A stretch of 64,000 nt of DNA from Nodosilinea nodulosa PCC 7104 (GCF_000309385.1 NZ_JH976537.1:5170410-5234409), one strand, 5' to 3'; positions 45,132 through 55,052 are shown, numbered from the stretch's first letter. A program made the numbers and translations. The notes: generated by a model not told the origin, from the sequence alone.

Positions 45132-45302
45132 TAGGGTGGGTTAGGCCAAAGGTTCCTTTGGGACGAACCGATCGCAATGGCTATGGCCGTAACCCACCGC
45201 TAGGGAATGTAAGCATCGAGGGTCGTCTGCCGTAGGGTGGGTTAGGCCGCAGGTCAACTCGGGGATGAACCAATCACACTTGTTGTTGCCTTAACCCACC
45301 GT
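45132..45302. repeat. Tandem GTAGGGTGGGTTAGGCC hairpin repeats
   Basis: Two related units, about 45132-45201 and 45231-45302. Each opens with GTAGGGTGGGTTAGGCC, contains a GA(T)GAACCAATC-like middle, and closes with TAACCCACCG. They form long imperfect hairpins between the Rieske and DMGDH-like genes. No other gene is seen in 45062-45434. Confidence 0.75.
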
Positions 45303-45434
45303 TCGAGGTTCTGAGCTATGGCCGTAACCCGCCAAGGGAGTGGATAGGTGGATGAGTTAAAGAGGCAGGGACATGAATGGGGGCAGGATTCGAGCTGCCA
45401 GGACATCCGCCTACCCGCCCACCCATCCACCCCT

Positions 45435-46646
45435 CTACCCCTCCACCGCCTTCGCCACCATCTGCTGAAAGCGATAGACCGTCTGCTCCAGCTCTGGCGA
45501 AAAGCAGCCGCCGTCGAAGCGGGGGGATTTGCGACCCACCTGCATGCGCTCGATCATGTCGATGTCTTCGTCGTTGGTATCTTTCCAAAGATCAATCGGC
45601 AGGTGGCGCAGGGCCTCGTTTTCGGGAGTCATGGCCTCATCGCCGACGAAGTAGAAGGTCATGCGCTCCTGGGTTTTGCCGGGGCTGAGGGGGTTGGCGA
45701 CAAACACCAAAAAGTAGTCGGGATGCACGCCCAGCATCAGGTTGGGGAATACGGTGATGTATTCGGCGACGGTTTCTTTGTGGTGGGTTTCAATATTGGG
45801 GAAGGTGGGCAGCGATCGCCCCTCGACCACCCCACTCTTGTAGAGCAAGCTGCCCTGCCCGACATGGGTATCGCCGACATCAAAACCAAAGTGGTCTTCC
45901 ATACGGGAGCAGCTGTTGAGGGCAGGGTGTACCCAGCTGAGGTGGTAGCTTTCGGAGAAGTTTTCGACCGCTAGCTTCCAGTTGGCCTTACACTGCAAAT
46001 TGACTTCGCGGGGTTCGCGGCGCAGCTGGCTGAGGTCGTAGGTCGACCAGCGATCGATCACAGGGGCCAGGTATTCCTCCAGCGGCGGCGCGTCCCCAGA
46101 TAGGTTGACGAAAACCAGGTCGAGCCACCGATCGCAGCGAATGGCAGACAGCCCTTTACTCTCGCGATCGAACCCCTCGTAGGCGTCTTTGTAGTAGCCG
46201 CCAAAGTGGGGCGTGCTCTTGAGGCTGCCGTCGAGCTTGTAGGCCCAGGAGTGGTAGGGGCAGCGCAGATTGCCCTGCACGTTGCAGGATTTGTTGACCA
46301 ATTGCAGACCCCGATGGCTGCAAATGTTGTGAAAGGCGCGCAGGGTGCCAGCGCGATCGCGCACCAGGGCGATCGGCATGCCCGCCACCTCGGTGGGGTA
46401 CACATCGCCCGGATTGGGAACGTCTGACCCTAAGCCAACGCACACCCAATACTGACTAAACAGGGTTTCTCGCTCCCGCTGGAGATACCGGGCGCTGGTA
46501 TAGGCTGCCGCTGGCAGGCCCAGCTGCCGATAGCCATCTAAATGAATGAGCGAAGCGGCTGGAGAGGAGGGTTCGGCCTGAGATCCTTCACATGGTTCCA
46601 TTAGGGCCAGGTCACGGGAAGGGCTAACGGCGGAATTTTGAGTCAT
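45435..46646 (-). CDS. gbcA: Rieske oxygenase, glycine betaine monooxygenase-like (GbcA)
   Basis: 403 residues. A Rieske [2Fe-2S] domain shows Cys-x-His-x17-Cys-x2-His (Cys109, His111, Cys129, His132). The catalytic domain has ESYHLSWVHPAL for the mononuclear iron and a C-terminal acidic ligand region (DTNDEDIDMIERMQVG). The family includes GbcA, which demethylates glycine betaine to dimethylglycine, and plant choline monooxygenase. Co-location with DMGDH-like and sarcosine oxidase genes favours GbcA. The usual reductase partner GbcB is absent here, so electrons may come from cellular ferredoxin. ATG 46646 is preferred to TTG 46658. Confidence 0.83.
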   Translation of the reverse strand: MTQNSAVSPSRDLALMEPCEGSQAEPSSPAASLIHLDGYRQLGLPAAAYTSARYLQRERETLFSQYWVCVGLGSDVPNPGDVYPTEVAGMPIALVRDRAGTLRAFHNICSHRGLQLVNKSCNVQGNLRCPYHSWAYKLDGSLKSTPHFGGYYKDAYEGFDRESKGLSAIRCDRWLDLVFVNLSGDAPPLEEYLAPVIDRWSTYDLSQLRREPREVNLQCKANWKLAVENFSESYHLSWVHPALNSCSRMEDHFGFDVGDTHVGQGSLLYKSGVVEGRSLPTFPNIETHHKETVAEYITVFPNLMLGVHPDYFLVFVANPLSPGKTQERMTFYFVGDEAMTPENEALRHLPIDLWKDTNDEDIDMIERMQVGRKSPRFDGGCFSPELEQTVYRFQQMVAKAVEG

Positions 46647-46761
46647 AGTCTGTCTCAACAGTGGTGCGTTGGAGTGTTACGTTCACAGCCTTTGATCTGA
46701 ACTGGGCGGGTTTAAGAAGCCTGAGAAAGAAGAGTCGAGCCAAAACCAAAAACGAGGCTTT

Positions 46762-46785
46762 CTAAACTTGTAATTACAAGCTTAG
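46762..46785. promoter_or_regulatory. 24-bp dyad, candidate GntR-family operator
   Basis: Perfect 14-bp palindrome CTTGTAATTACAAG at 46767-46780. With its flanks (CTAA left, TTAG right) it becomes a 24-bp dyad with one mismatched pair. It lies 116 bp upstream of gbcA in the 760-bp divergent region between gbcA and the BCCT gene, which otherwise holds no gene. The GntR/UTRA regulator at 50848 is the obvious candidate binder. Confidence 0.6.
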
Positions 46786-46984
46786 AACTAAGGTTAATGC
46801 CTGTCAAAGCCTAAGAATGTTTCCTGCTTGACAATCCGCAGCTCTTTTGTAAGGGGACTTTGATGTTTCTTAGGCAAAGGGTAACCTCAAGCCTCAGTCA
46901 TTTCCAAGAGAAGCTTTAGAGAAAGCAGGCCTCTTAAGCCTCTTTATCTAATTTTTTACAGAAGAATATGTTGCGATTTCAAAA

Positions 46985-46998
46985 CTTGTAGTAACAAC
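46985..46998. promoter_or_regulatory. Second, weaker copy of the candidate GntR site
   Basis: CTTGTAGTAACAAC matches the site at 46767-46780 at 11 of 14 positions. The two sites lie in the same divergent control region, 218 bp apart. Confidence 0.45.
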
Positions 46999-47419
46999 TG
47001 TATAGTCAGCAACATTTCTATTTCAAATAGAGCCCTATGGTTTAGTCGATAGAGCTAGTTGAGTTCTGGCTGCTGCTGGCCTGTGGTAGGCGAGACTTTG
47101 GGTTACGAAGGTTTGCCTGCCAGCTCGGCGATCGGCAGTTTGGTTTTTCCCTTTGTATGCCCAAAAGCATTGCCAGACGGGCCTAATCGTCTTGTCACAG
47201 CAATGTGGCAGGATGTCAGAAACCTTGACGGGGCTTCTGCTTCTGTTGAAAGGTGGTCGCAGACAGCAATAATTATCAGCCGATAAATAATGATGCCCGA
47301 TCGCTGAATTCAGCCATAGTGCTGCCGTCGGGGTTGAGAGGCTGCTTCTCGCTAAGGGCAAGACATTAGACAAAGGCGTTACAGCTGATTGTTGATGTGT
47401 TGAGAGCTAAATAACTCCT

Positions 47420-49093
47420 ATGACTACACCAGATTCAGGCCGGAACGGGCATGAGGAGCATCCATTTGTGATGCCAGCCCATGCGCCGACCCGCCACAGC
47501 CTTCGCCGTCCGGGCGATCGCAACATCGCCCTCAGGGGTTTTGACTTTCACCCCGAGGTGTTCTTAGTCTCGGGTGGCCTAATTTTCTTGTTCGTTCTGT
47601 TTACGCTTGTTTTTCGAGAGCCTGCCGAGGCCGCTTTCGGCGAGATTCAGGCCTTTATTGCGGGAGCGCTGGGCTGGTTTTTTGTGCTCTCGGTCAGCTT
47701 TTTCCTAATTTTTACGATTTACATCGCCATCAGCAAGCTGGGCAATGTCCGTCTGGGCGGGCCGGATGCCCGCCCAGAGTTTCCCACCTTCGCCTGGGTG
47801 GCCATGCTAATCAGCGCCGGGATGGGGATTGGTCTGATGTTTTGGAGCGTCGCCGAGCCCATCTATCACTTTCAAGATCCGCCCGCCATGCTGGGGGAGG
47901 CCATTCAACCCAACAGTGCCGAAGCCGCTCAGCAGGCCATGGCCATCACCTTCTTTCACTGGGGCCTGCACGCCTGGGGCATCTATGCGCTGGTCGGTCT
48001 TTCCCTGGCCTTTTTTGCCTTTAACTGGGGGCTGCCGCTGACCATCCGCTCAGTGTTTTACCCGCTGTTGGGCGAACGCATCTACGGCTGGCCAGGAAAC
48101 GTGATCGACATTCTGGCCGTGGCGTCGACGCTGTTTGGCCTGGCCACGTCTCTGGGGTTTGGGGTGCAGCAGGTCAATGCTGGGCTTAACTTTCTCTTTG
48201 GAATGAGCATTAGCATCCCAATTCAGGTGGGGCTGATTGCCATTATCACGGGCTTTGCCACCGCTTCGGTGGTCTCTGGTTTGGGCAATGGCGTGCGCCG
48301 CCTCAGCGAACTAAACATGATTTTGGCCGCTATATTTATGGGGTTTGTGCTGCTGGTGGGGCCAACGCTGTTTATTGTCAATTCCTTTGTCGAAGATCTG
48401 GGCTTCTATTTTGCCTCTCTGCCGGTGATGAGCTTCTGGACCGAAACCTTCTCGGGCACAGACTGGCAAAACAGCTGGACGGTGTTCTACTGGGGCTGGT
48501 GGATCTCCTGGTCGCCCTTTGTTGGCATTTTCATTGCTCGCGTTTCCCGGGGGCGCACCGTGCGGGAGTTTATTTTGGGCGTGCTGGTGCTGCCGTCGAT
48601 GCTGACGTTTTTGTGGATGTCGGTGTTTGGCGGTACGGCCCTCAACATGGAAATGGGCGAGCTTAGCGGAGTAATCAGCGGTGCCGTGGCGGATAACGTC
48701 GCGACCGCGCTGTTCGTCATGCTTCAGCAGCTGCCGCTGACGGGCATTACCTCGTTGGTGGGCATTGTGCTGGTGGTGGTGTTCTTTGTCACCTCCTCTG
48801 ACTCGGGTTCGCTGGTGGTTGATAGCCTGACCTCCGGCGGCAAGCTTGAGTCCCCCGTCCCCCAGCGCATCTTTTGGGCGGTAACGGAGGGCGTGGTGGC
48901 GGCGGCACTGCTGCTGGGCGGCGGGCTGTCGGCGCTGCAAACCGCTTCAATTACCACGGGACTGCCCTTCGCGGTGGTGCTGCTGATCATGTGCTATAGC
49001 GTCTACAAAGGGTTGAGCTACGAACACGACGTGGTCAACGAGAAGCGCAAGCTGATCGAGGCCGAGGCCGCTGAACGAGCGATCGCCCGCTAG
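47420..49093 (+). CDS. BCCT-family betaine/carnitine/choline transporter
   Basis: 557 residues with twelve hydrophobic helices. The BCCT signature is clear: GMGIGLMFWSVAEPIYHF in helix 3 and WGWWISWSPFVGIFIARVSRGRT in helix 8. The glycine-rich GMGIG form is typical of betaine carriers rather than the choline carrier BetT. Position beside betaine-degradation genes points to uptake of glycine betaine, either for food or for osmoprotection. It diverges from gbcA. The cytoplasmic N-terminus is about 48 residues, and the C-terminal tail is acidic and short. Confidence 0.93.
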   Translation: MTTPDSGRNGHEEHPFVMPAHAPTRHSLRRPGDRNIALRGFDFHPEVFLVSGGLIFLFVLFTLVFREPAEAAFGEIQAFIAGALGWFFVLSVSFFLIFTIYIAISKLGNVRLGGPDARPEFPTFAWVAMLISAGMGIGLMFWSVAEPIYHFQDPPAMLGEAIQPNSAEAAQQAMAITFFHWGLHAWGIYALVGLSLAFFAFNWGLPLTIRSVFYPLLGERIYGWPGNVIDILAVASTLFGLATSLGFGVQQVNAGLNFLFGMSISIPIQVGLIAIITGFATASVVSGLGNGVRRLSELNMILAAIFMGFVLLVGPTLFIVNSFVEDLGFYFASLPVMSFWTETFSGTDWQNSWTVFYWGWWISWSPFVGIFIARVSRGRTVREFILGVLVLPSMLTFLWMSVFGGTALNMEMGELSGVISGAVADNVATALFVMLQQLPLTGITSLVGIVLVVVFFVTSSDSGSLVVDSLTSGGKLESPVPQRIFWAVTEGVVAAALLLGGGLSALQTASITTGLPFAVVLLIMCYSVYKGLSYEHDVVNEKRKLIEAEAAERAIAR

Positions 49094-49206
49094 CGGAGTC
49101 TCCCCTGCCCCTCTTAAGAGGACTACTGCTTATATACATCTCTGCGCTTGGCTAAATCCCCGTCATGATCCCCCCAGATGTGCCATTTCCAGGGTTCTCA
49201 ATAAAG

Positions 49207-49377
49207 CCCCCCTTAAAAAAGGGGGCAGTTTTCCTCAAAAAGGGAGCCATTGCCCCCCTTTTTAAGGGGGGGTGGGGGGATCGATCTCAGGCAACACAGC
49301 CAAGATGTATTCGTTTATAAGCAGTAGCTTAGAAAGGGGATGTAGCCTTTTTCAAAGTCCCCCTTTTTAAGGGGGGC
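49207..49377. repeat. Three palindromic CCCCCTTAAAAAGGGGG-type repeats
   Basis: Self-complementary units at 49207-49225, 49252-49272 and 49359-49377 within the 466-bp gap between the BCCT and sarcosine oxidase genes. They match a palindrome type common in cyanobacterial genomes. They could form hairpins downstream of the transporter mRNA. Confidence 0.8.
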
Positions 49378-49559
49378 AGGGGGGATCCCACCTTCGTAAC
49401 GAGAGACAGAAGGTTTCAATCCGCCTCTCATGCAAATCTAAGTTCAATTACCCCGGCTTACGCAGATAGTCAGTAGGGGCAAACGTCGTTTGCCGCTGCC
49501 GGGGCAATCCAATTCGTTTTTCACCATTCTCACCAGGTTTTTGCCAGGAGCTTGCAACT

Positions 49560-50717
49560 ATGGCGCAGCAGTTCGATGTGATTGTGATTGGAGCCGGAGG
49601 CGTGGGCAGCGCCGCCGCCTACTATTTGTCAAAAGCAGGGAAAAAGGTGCTGCTGCTGGAGCAGTTTGAGCTAAATCACCAGAACGGCAGCTCCTACGGC
49701 TATTCCCGCGTCATTCGCTACACCTACGACAACCCCATTTACGTGGACCTGATGCGGGATGCCTACCCCCTGTGGTTTGCCCTCCAGGAAGAGGCCGGAG
49801 AATCGCTGTACGTCAAAACCGGCGGCCTCGACTTTGGCTTTCCGACCACCGACACGTTCCAGCAGATGAAGGCCAGCCTGGATGAGGCTGGTCTCGACTA
49901 CGAGCACTGGGATAAAGCCGACATTGCCCGGCGCTACCCTCAGTTTGCCCTCGACGACGGCATGGAAGGACTGTTTCACGCCGATACCGGGCTGCTGCGG
50001 GCCTCCCGCTGCGTGCTGGCCCACACCCGTCTGGCCCAGGAGCGCGGCGCGACGGTAATTGACCAAACCCCGGTGCTCAAGGTGACTCCCACGGACTACG
50101 GCGTTGAGGTGGTGACCGAGGGCGAGACCTATAGCTGCGATCGCATCGTTCTCACCGTTGGCAGCTGGGCCAAGGGGCTGCTGGCTCAGCAGGGCCTCGA
50201 CCTGCCGCTAAAAATCATGCCCTGTCAGCTGGGCTTCTACCAGCCCGGCACCCCCGCCGACTTTGAGCCAGGCAAATTCCCGGTGTTCTTTGCCCACATG
50301 AATGGCCCCTACGGCGAAATGCCCTACGGCATTCCCCACGAAGACCCCAGCATCGGCCTCAAAATCACCACCTTCTACGGCTGGGACACCGTGGAGGACC
50401 CCAGCGAAGTTGACTACACGCCTAGCCAGGATTGGACCGAGCGGATTCGCGACTTTGCCCGCCAGTACATTCCCGATGCCGCTGGGCCGCTGCTGTCGAC
50501 CCGCCGCTGCCTCTACACCCTCACCCCCGACAAGCAGTTCGTGGTTGACCAGCATCCCAATCACCCCCAGGTGGTAATCGGCGCGGGCTTCTCGGGGCAC
50601 GGCTTCAAATTCACGACGCTGATGGGCAAAATGCTGGCCGATTTAGCCCTGGGCGATCGCACGCCCCACGACACCAGCCTGTTTAAGCTAGCTCGGTTTC
50701 AGCTGGTGGCCGCGTAG
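49560..50717 (+). CDS. soxA: Monomeric sarcosine oxidase / N-methyl amino acid oxidase
   Basis: 385 residues, MSOX/MTOX family. N-terminal FAD motif VIVIGAGGVGSAAAYYLSKAG, then HQNGSSYGYSRVIRYTYDNP. Cys317 in RCLYTLTPD corresponds to the cysteine that binds FAD covalently in sarcosine oxidase (Cys315 in MSOX). GAGFSGHGFKF closes the FAD site. It oxidises sarcosine to glycine, formaldehyde and hydrogen peroxide. N-methyltryptophan oxidase is the alternative, but the locus favours sarcosine. The GntR regulator follows 130 bp later. Confidence 0.88.
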   Translation: MAQQFDVIVIGAGGVGSAAAYYLSKAGKKVLLLEQFELNHQNGSSYGYSRVIRYTYDNPIYVDLMRDAYPLWFALQEEAGESLYVKTGGLDFGFPTTDTFQQMKASLDEAGLDYEHWDKADIARRYPQFALDDGMEGLFHADTGLLRASRCVLAHTRLAQERGATVIDQTPVLKVTPTDYGVEVVTEGETYSCDRIVLTVGSWAKGLLAQQGLDLPLKIMPCQLGFYQPGTPADFEPGKFPVFFAHMNGPYGEMPYGIPHEDPSIGLKITTFYGWDTVEDPSEVDYTPSQDWTERIRDFARQYIPDAAGPLLSTRRCLYTLTPDKQFVVDQHPNHPQVVIGAGFSGHGFKFTTLMGKMLADLALGDRTPHDTSLFKLARFQLVAA

Positions 50718-50847
50718 TTGCCAAACCTGCCCCCTGGGTTACCTGGCGGGGATGACGACCCAAGAGTTTGTGCTGTCAAGACCAAGATCCTGGGTTGTCT
50801 CGCCACCCGCATCCCCAATTAGATAAGATGCCGGAGATCTGCAACCA

Positions 50848-51633
50848 ATGACAGTCTTTATGGTTTCTAGTGGGCAAGACACCAGTAGTCAGCCGCTGCA
50901 CATGGTGATCTCAGAAAAGCTAAAGGAAAAAATTGAGGCGGGCTTGTACGAACCAGGGGAGCGCTTGCCCAGCGAATTTGACCTGGGCGAACTCTTTGGC
51001 GTCAGCCGCACCACCGTTCGCAAGGCGATCGCCAGTTTGTCCCAGCAGGGGCTGGTAACCACCCAGCGCGGCAAGGGGATTTTTGTTACCGATCCCCACA
51101 AAATCAGTTTCTCAATGTCTAACCCCCTGCTGTACTTCGACGCGGCGCTGAAGCAGCAGGGCTACACCAGCCGGGTCCAGTCGCTGCGGTTTCAGCGCAT
51201 TCAGGCCCCAGCGGAGGTAAAGCGCAAGCTGGCCCTGACCGCCAAAGACGCTCAGGTCTACTGGCAAGAGAAAATCTACTACGCCGACGATACCCCGATT
51301 GCGCTGGACATCACCTACTATCCCGAAGCCACGGGGCAAGCCCTGGCCGAGCCGCTGAGCCAGGGGTTTACCTACAGCACCCTGGTGCGCAACGGCATTC
51401 ACCTCCGGGCGGCCAAGGTGAGCCTGGAAAGTATTCCGGCCACCTACGAGCTGAGCGAATACTTAGCAGTGCCCCTGGGGATGCCGCTGCTGGTATTTAA
51501 CTATGTGGCTTGTGGGGGCAATCGCCAGCCTGCGGTCTGCGGCAAAACCCTGTCGCGATCGGACTGGACCTGCTATACCGCCGAGATCGAAGTTGACTCC
51601 CCCGATCTCAGCATTTTAGAAAACTCACCCTAG
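50848..51633 (+). CDS. GntR-family regulator with UTRA effector domain
   Basis: 261 residues. An N-terminal GntR winged helix (LPSEFDLGELFGVSRTTVRKAIASLSQQGLV, about 45-75) and a C-terminal UTRA ligand-binding domain make this a HutC-subfamily protein. Such regulators usually sense a substrate or intermediate of the adjacent pathway and bind TTGT-ACAA-like palindromes, which fits the dyads at 46762 and 46985. Likely the betaine-locus regulator, effector unknown. Confidence 0.9.
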   Translation: MTVFMVSSGQDTSSQPLHMVISEKLKEKIEAGLYEPGERLPSEFDLGELFGVSRTTVRKAIASLSQQGLVTTQRGKGIFVTDPHKISFSMSNPLLYFDAALKQQGYTSRVQSLRFQRIQAPAEVKRKLALTAKDAQVYWQEKIYYADDTPIALDITYYPEATGQALAEPLSQGFTYSTLVRNGIHLRAAKVSLESIPATYELSEYLAVPLGMPLLVFNYVACGGNRQPAVCGKTLSRSDWTCYTAEIEVDSPDLSILENSP

Positions 51634-52189
51634 GAGACTACGGCACAAGTTGGCTGATTGTTGCAATAGCCAGGGAGCTGGGGGGCTAAGGGAACTGGGG
51701 AGCAAAATGATCCGAAATAGGGAACATAGCCCAGCCTTCGGGGACTAAGCAATGTTTTGAAAACTAGAGGCAACGTTTAATACCATTTATTGAAATTGTG
51801 CCTACAGCTTTTGCTTCCCCGCTCCCCTGCTTCCCTAAATATCACTGACCAGGAAAAACAATATAAGAAGCAATGACCAGTGAGGCCTTTCATTAAATAA
51901 CCCCCAGTACACGAGGCACCGGGGGCGGTTTAGATATAGGGAGTTCGCTATAAAGAGGCTGGTCTAGAGCGGCTATTGCCATCCTTAGAATGCCTCAGAC
52001 CCACCGATACCGATAGAGGTCTATGGGTATGTTCATCGGAAGTTGGCCCAATTCCGGAAATCGTCAAAAGTTGGGCAGATTGTGATTGCTGTCACATGCG
52101 ATCGCCCCCTCAGTCCTGAAGAATTTTCAGTAACCTTCAAGAATGCCTGTGTTAAATGTAACTAACATTCTCGTTTTCCGGAGGCGCCC
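51634..52189. other. Intergenic region between GntR and alcohol dehydrogenase genes
   Basis: About 555 bp with no convincing gene. It contains a C5/G5 hairpin at 51901-51925 of imperfect stem and a GCTCCCCTGCTTCCCT-type simple sequence near 51820. An AGGCG precedes the next gene. Confidence 0.4.
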
Positions 52190-53230
52190 ATGAAAGCCGC
52201 AATGTATCGCGCATTTGGTAAACCTCTCGCCATTGAGAATTTGCCAGATCCGACACCTCCACCCAGTGGCGTGGTCATCCGAGTAGAAGCTACTGGGCTA
52301 TGCCGAAGCGATTGGCACGGCTGGATGGGGCATGATCCAGACATTCGCCTTCCCCATATTCCCGGACACGAACTGGCTGGAGTAGTTGAATCGGTTGGCC
52401 CAGAGGTCATGAAGTGGAAACCCGGAGAACAGGTCACTCTGCCTTTTGTTTGCGGGTGCGGAGTTTGCCCCCAATGCGCTTCTGGCAATCATCAGGTTTG
52501 TGACCACCAGTTTCAGCCAGGGTTTACCCATTGGGGATCGTTTGCGGAATACGTGGCCATTGACTACGCGGACGTCAATCTCGTTCGCTTGCCAGAGGAG
52601 CTTGATTATGTCACGGCCGCAAGCCTTGGGTGCCGATTCGTGACGTCTTTCCGAGCGGTGGTCGACCAGGGAAACGTTTCGGCTGGGCAATGGGTTGCAG
52701 TACATGGATGTGGTGGGGTTGGGCTTTCCGCCATCATGATCGCTGACGCCTTGGGCGCACAGGTGGTGGCGATTGACATTGATGACGCAAAACTGAACTT
52801 TGCCAGGAGCATCGGCGCTGATGCGGTGGTAAACGCGACTCAAGTGGATTCTGTGGCCGAATGCGTTTGCAGCATTACGGGCGGCGGCGCCCATGTGTCG
52901 ATTGATGCGCTGGGCAGTGCTGTGACATGTACGAACTCAATTCTCGGATTGCGAAAACGCGGCAAGCATATCCAGGTTGGGTTAATGGTAGGCAACGACC
53001 GTAGCCCCTTGTTGCCAATGGATAAGGTGATCGCGAATGAATTGGAGATACTGGGCTCTCACGGGATACAAGCTCACAGGTATCCCCAACTTCTTGAAAT
53101 GATCAAGGCCGGTCAGTTGCAGCCAAAGAGACTCATCGGCAGAACCATCAGTCTTGAAGATTCCTTGATTGAGCTTCCGAATATGAGCAACTTTGGGGGG
53201 GTAGGCGTCACGGTAATCGACCAGTTTTAG
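52190..53230 (+). CDS. Zinc-dependent medium-chain alcohol dehydrogenase
   Basis: 346 residues, MDR superfamily. Catalytic zinc: Cys in [10 protein letters not shown] and His in [10 protein letters not shown]. Structural zinc lobe: [17 protein letters not shown]. Rossmann motif [11 protein letters not shown]. It oxidises an alcohol or aldehyde with NAD(P). Standing next to a pathway that would release formaldehyde, an aldehyde-linked role is possible but unproven. No HIP1 site is visible within the gene, unlike most neighbours, which may hint at later acquisition. Confidence 0.85.
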   Translation: MKAAMYRAFGKPLAIENLPDPTPPPSGVVIRVEATGLCRSDWHGWMGHDPDIRLPHIPGHELAGVVESVGPEVMKWKPGEQVTLPFVCGCGVCPQCASGNHQVCDHQFQPGFTHWGSFAEYVAIDYADVNLVRLPEELDYVTAASLGCRFVTSFRAVVDQGNVSAGQWVAVHGCGGVGLSAIMIADALGAQVVAIDIDDAKLNFARSIGADAVVNATQVDSVAECVCSITGGGAHVSIDALGSAVTCTNSILGLRKRGKHIQVGLMVGNDRSPLLPMDKVIANELEILGSHGIQAHRYPQLLEMIKAGQLQPKRLIGRTISLEDSLIELPNMSNFGGVGVTVIDQF

Positions 53231-53319
53231 CAGACTGGGAGTTTCAGTTTTAGTAACCGACCGGGTAAACCCGCTCAGGCTGCGTAAGTTAGGGCCATAG
53301 AACTGAGAGGAGCCTGAAC

Positions 53320-54705
53320 ATGATCCGCAACCTGAGCCGTTGGTTACCCCTGGGCGCAGTCGCCGCTAGCAGTGCTTTGCCCATCGCCCTGGGCGGCGGC
53401 ATCGCCCTGGGGCAAATTGGCCCTGGGCTGGGGGTCGGTGCCCCTGATGCTGCCGCCCAATCTTCAGAGCCGGAGCGATCGCCAATGCCACCCATCGTGC
53501 AGCGCCAGAACTACAACCGCTACCTTCAGGTAATTGAGCGCACCCAGGCGATGGTGTCTGACCCCGTCGCCCGCCAGCTGGCCGAATCGCTCGATCTCAA
53601 CGTGCTCAACCTCACCTGGGAAGACACCGGGCGCTTTTACGGCTCGTCGGTAGGCCCCAACATCAGCGACATGACCATTCAGGTGCAGCAGCAGAACCCC
53701 GACAGCGGCGACTACCAGCTTCACCTGATGCCGGTGATTCGCCATCCCAACTTTGCGGACCTCAGCGCCGACATTCCCCTGGAAGATTTCTTCGTGCTGG
53801 TGGGCAACGAGGCGGGCGAAGACCTGCGGCGGGTGCCCCTCGACGAGGTTCTGGGCAATCTGCGCGGCTACCTGCACAACCCTGACTCCTGGGCCGGTCA
53901 GCGGCAATCCCTGCTGGCCCCCCGCCGCGACAGCCATGTTTTGGTCAGCGCCCAGGCCTGCTTTTTGCCTATTCCCCAGCAGGGGTTGGCCACCTTTAAC
54001 CCGGTGCTGTTCAACTATCAGTCGCGCCCCGGCGACCCGGCGGTGCTGACGCTGCTAGCCACCCGCGAGGGCACCAGCGTCACCATCATCGACAACCAGC
54101 GCGACGGTTTTGAAGCGGGGCAAACCTGGGGCCAGCGGTTGTTCTTCAACAAAAATGGCGAGCGGGCCAGCCTCACCGGCCAGCGCCTGAGCGACTTTCA
54201 AACCGCCCAGACCGAGAACCCCGATCGCCCCAGCGTTGAGGAAAACAGCGACGGGCTAAACCTGGTGCTGCTGATTCAGGTGCCGCTGAAGCAGCGCAAT
54301 GTGCGACAAAACGGGTCAATGATGGATGAGGCAGCGGGTATAGCCCCGGCGGCCCCGCAGGCCAGCCGCGCCCCCAGCGATGTGGAGGCAGCAGTGATTG
54401 GCCACGGCGCGGTGGAAGGCCCCTTTACCGAAATCGACGGCATGGCGATCGAGCGCGACCCCGACTACCCAATTCGGGTGACGGTGCAGTTTTATAAGGC
54501 CACCAGCAACGGCGTGGTGTCGGAAGCCGACATGGCCGAAATTCGCCAGCAGATCGATCGCGTCTACGCCGATGCCGACTACGTGGGCAGCCTGGTGGTC
54601 GACGGCCCCAGCGACAGACCCACCGAGCACGACGGCCCCAAGGACGAGCCCGCCGACTGGTGGCAGCGGTTCTGGTGGTTCCAGCGCGGCGGCGAGCAGG
54701 GGTAG
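53320..54705 (+). CDS. Secreted protein of unknown function
   Basis: 461 residues. A signal peptide (RWLPLGAVAASSALPIALGGGIALG, partly shown; cleavage probably near DAAAQS about residue 47) implies export. The mature part has no family I recognise. It shows a central VLVSAQACFLPIPQQG and a charged, proline-rich tail ending in tryptophans (ADWWQRFWWFQRGG), which might associate with a membrane. HIP1-rich coding, apparently native. Monocistronic. Confidence 0.65.
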   Translation: MIRNLSRWLPLGAVAASSALPIALGGGIALGQIGPGLGVGAPDAAAQSSEPERSPMPPIVQRQNYNRYLQVIERTQAMVSDPVARQLAESLDLNVLNLTWEDTGRFYGSSVGPNISDMTIQVQQQNPDSGDYQLHLMPVIRHPNFADLSADIPLEDFFVLVGNEAGEDLRRVPLDEVLGNLRGYLHNPDSWAGQRQSLLAPRRDSHVLVSAQACFLPIPQQGLATFNPVLFNYQSRPGDPAVLTLLATREGTSVTIIDNQRDGFEAGQTWGQRLFFNKNGERASLTGQRLSDFQTAQTENPDRPSVEENSDGLNLVLLIQVPLKQRNVRQNGSMMDEAAGIAPAAPQASRAPSDVEAAVIGHGAVEGPFTEIDGMAIERDPDYPIRVTVQFYKATSNGVVSEADMAEIRQQIDRVYADADYVGSLVVDGPSDRPTEHDGPKDEPADWWQRFWWFQRGGEQG

Positions 54706-54848
54706 TTTCGTCTCTCTGAGGTGGTGTTGTGTAGGGGAGTGGGGGAGGATGGCAGCGGGAGGGCAGGGGAGCAGGGGGGCAATGGCGGTGCTATAGCCGT
54801 AGCCAATGCGCCGACTCCGTTTTTGCAGAGATGACTACGACTGTCCTA

Positions 54849-54919
54849 AGCGGGTGGGGGGAATCGAACCCCCATCATTAGCTTGGAAGGCTAAGGTTTT
54901 ACCACTAAACTACACCCGC
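54849..54919 (-). tRNA. tRNA-Gly(TCC)
   Basis: 71-nt cloverleaf on the minus strand: acceptor GCGGGTG/CACCCGC, D arm with TTTAGTGGTAAAA, anticodon loop CTTCCAA giving anticodon TCC, and T arm GGGGGTTCGATTCCCCC. The discriminator base is T and CCA is not encoded. Confidence 0.97.
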
Positions 54920-55046
54920 AGATAGGGCAATATCTTATCACATTGCCCCTCAGAATCGGGTACCCAAAAAGCTTAAAGAGCAGGCAGACCGCTTAACTGA
55001 GCCGTCTTTTGATGGATACGATACCGGACGCACCGAGCTAGATCTT

Positions 55047-55052
55047 TATAAT
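55047..55052 (+). promoter_or_regulatory. Possible -10 element upstream of cbiX
   Basis: TATAAT at 55047-55052, about 130 bp before the chelatase start. No good -35 hexamer at 17 bp, so the assignment is tentative. Confidence 0.3.

Noticed and set aside
47035..47373. 112-codon minus-strand ORF between gbcA and the BCCT gene
   Set aside because: No ribosome site or recognisable domain. It lies in the divergent control region.
49207..49377. Repeated hairpins considered as a CRISPR array or riboswitch
   Set aside because: Units are short palindromes at irregular spacing without unique spacers, and match the common cyanobacterial CCCCCTTAAAAAGGGGG repeat type.
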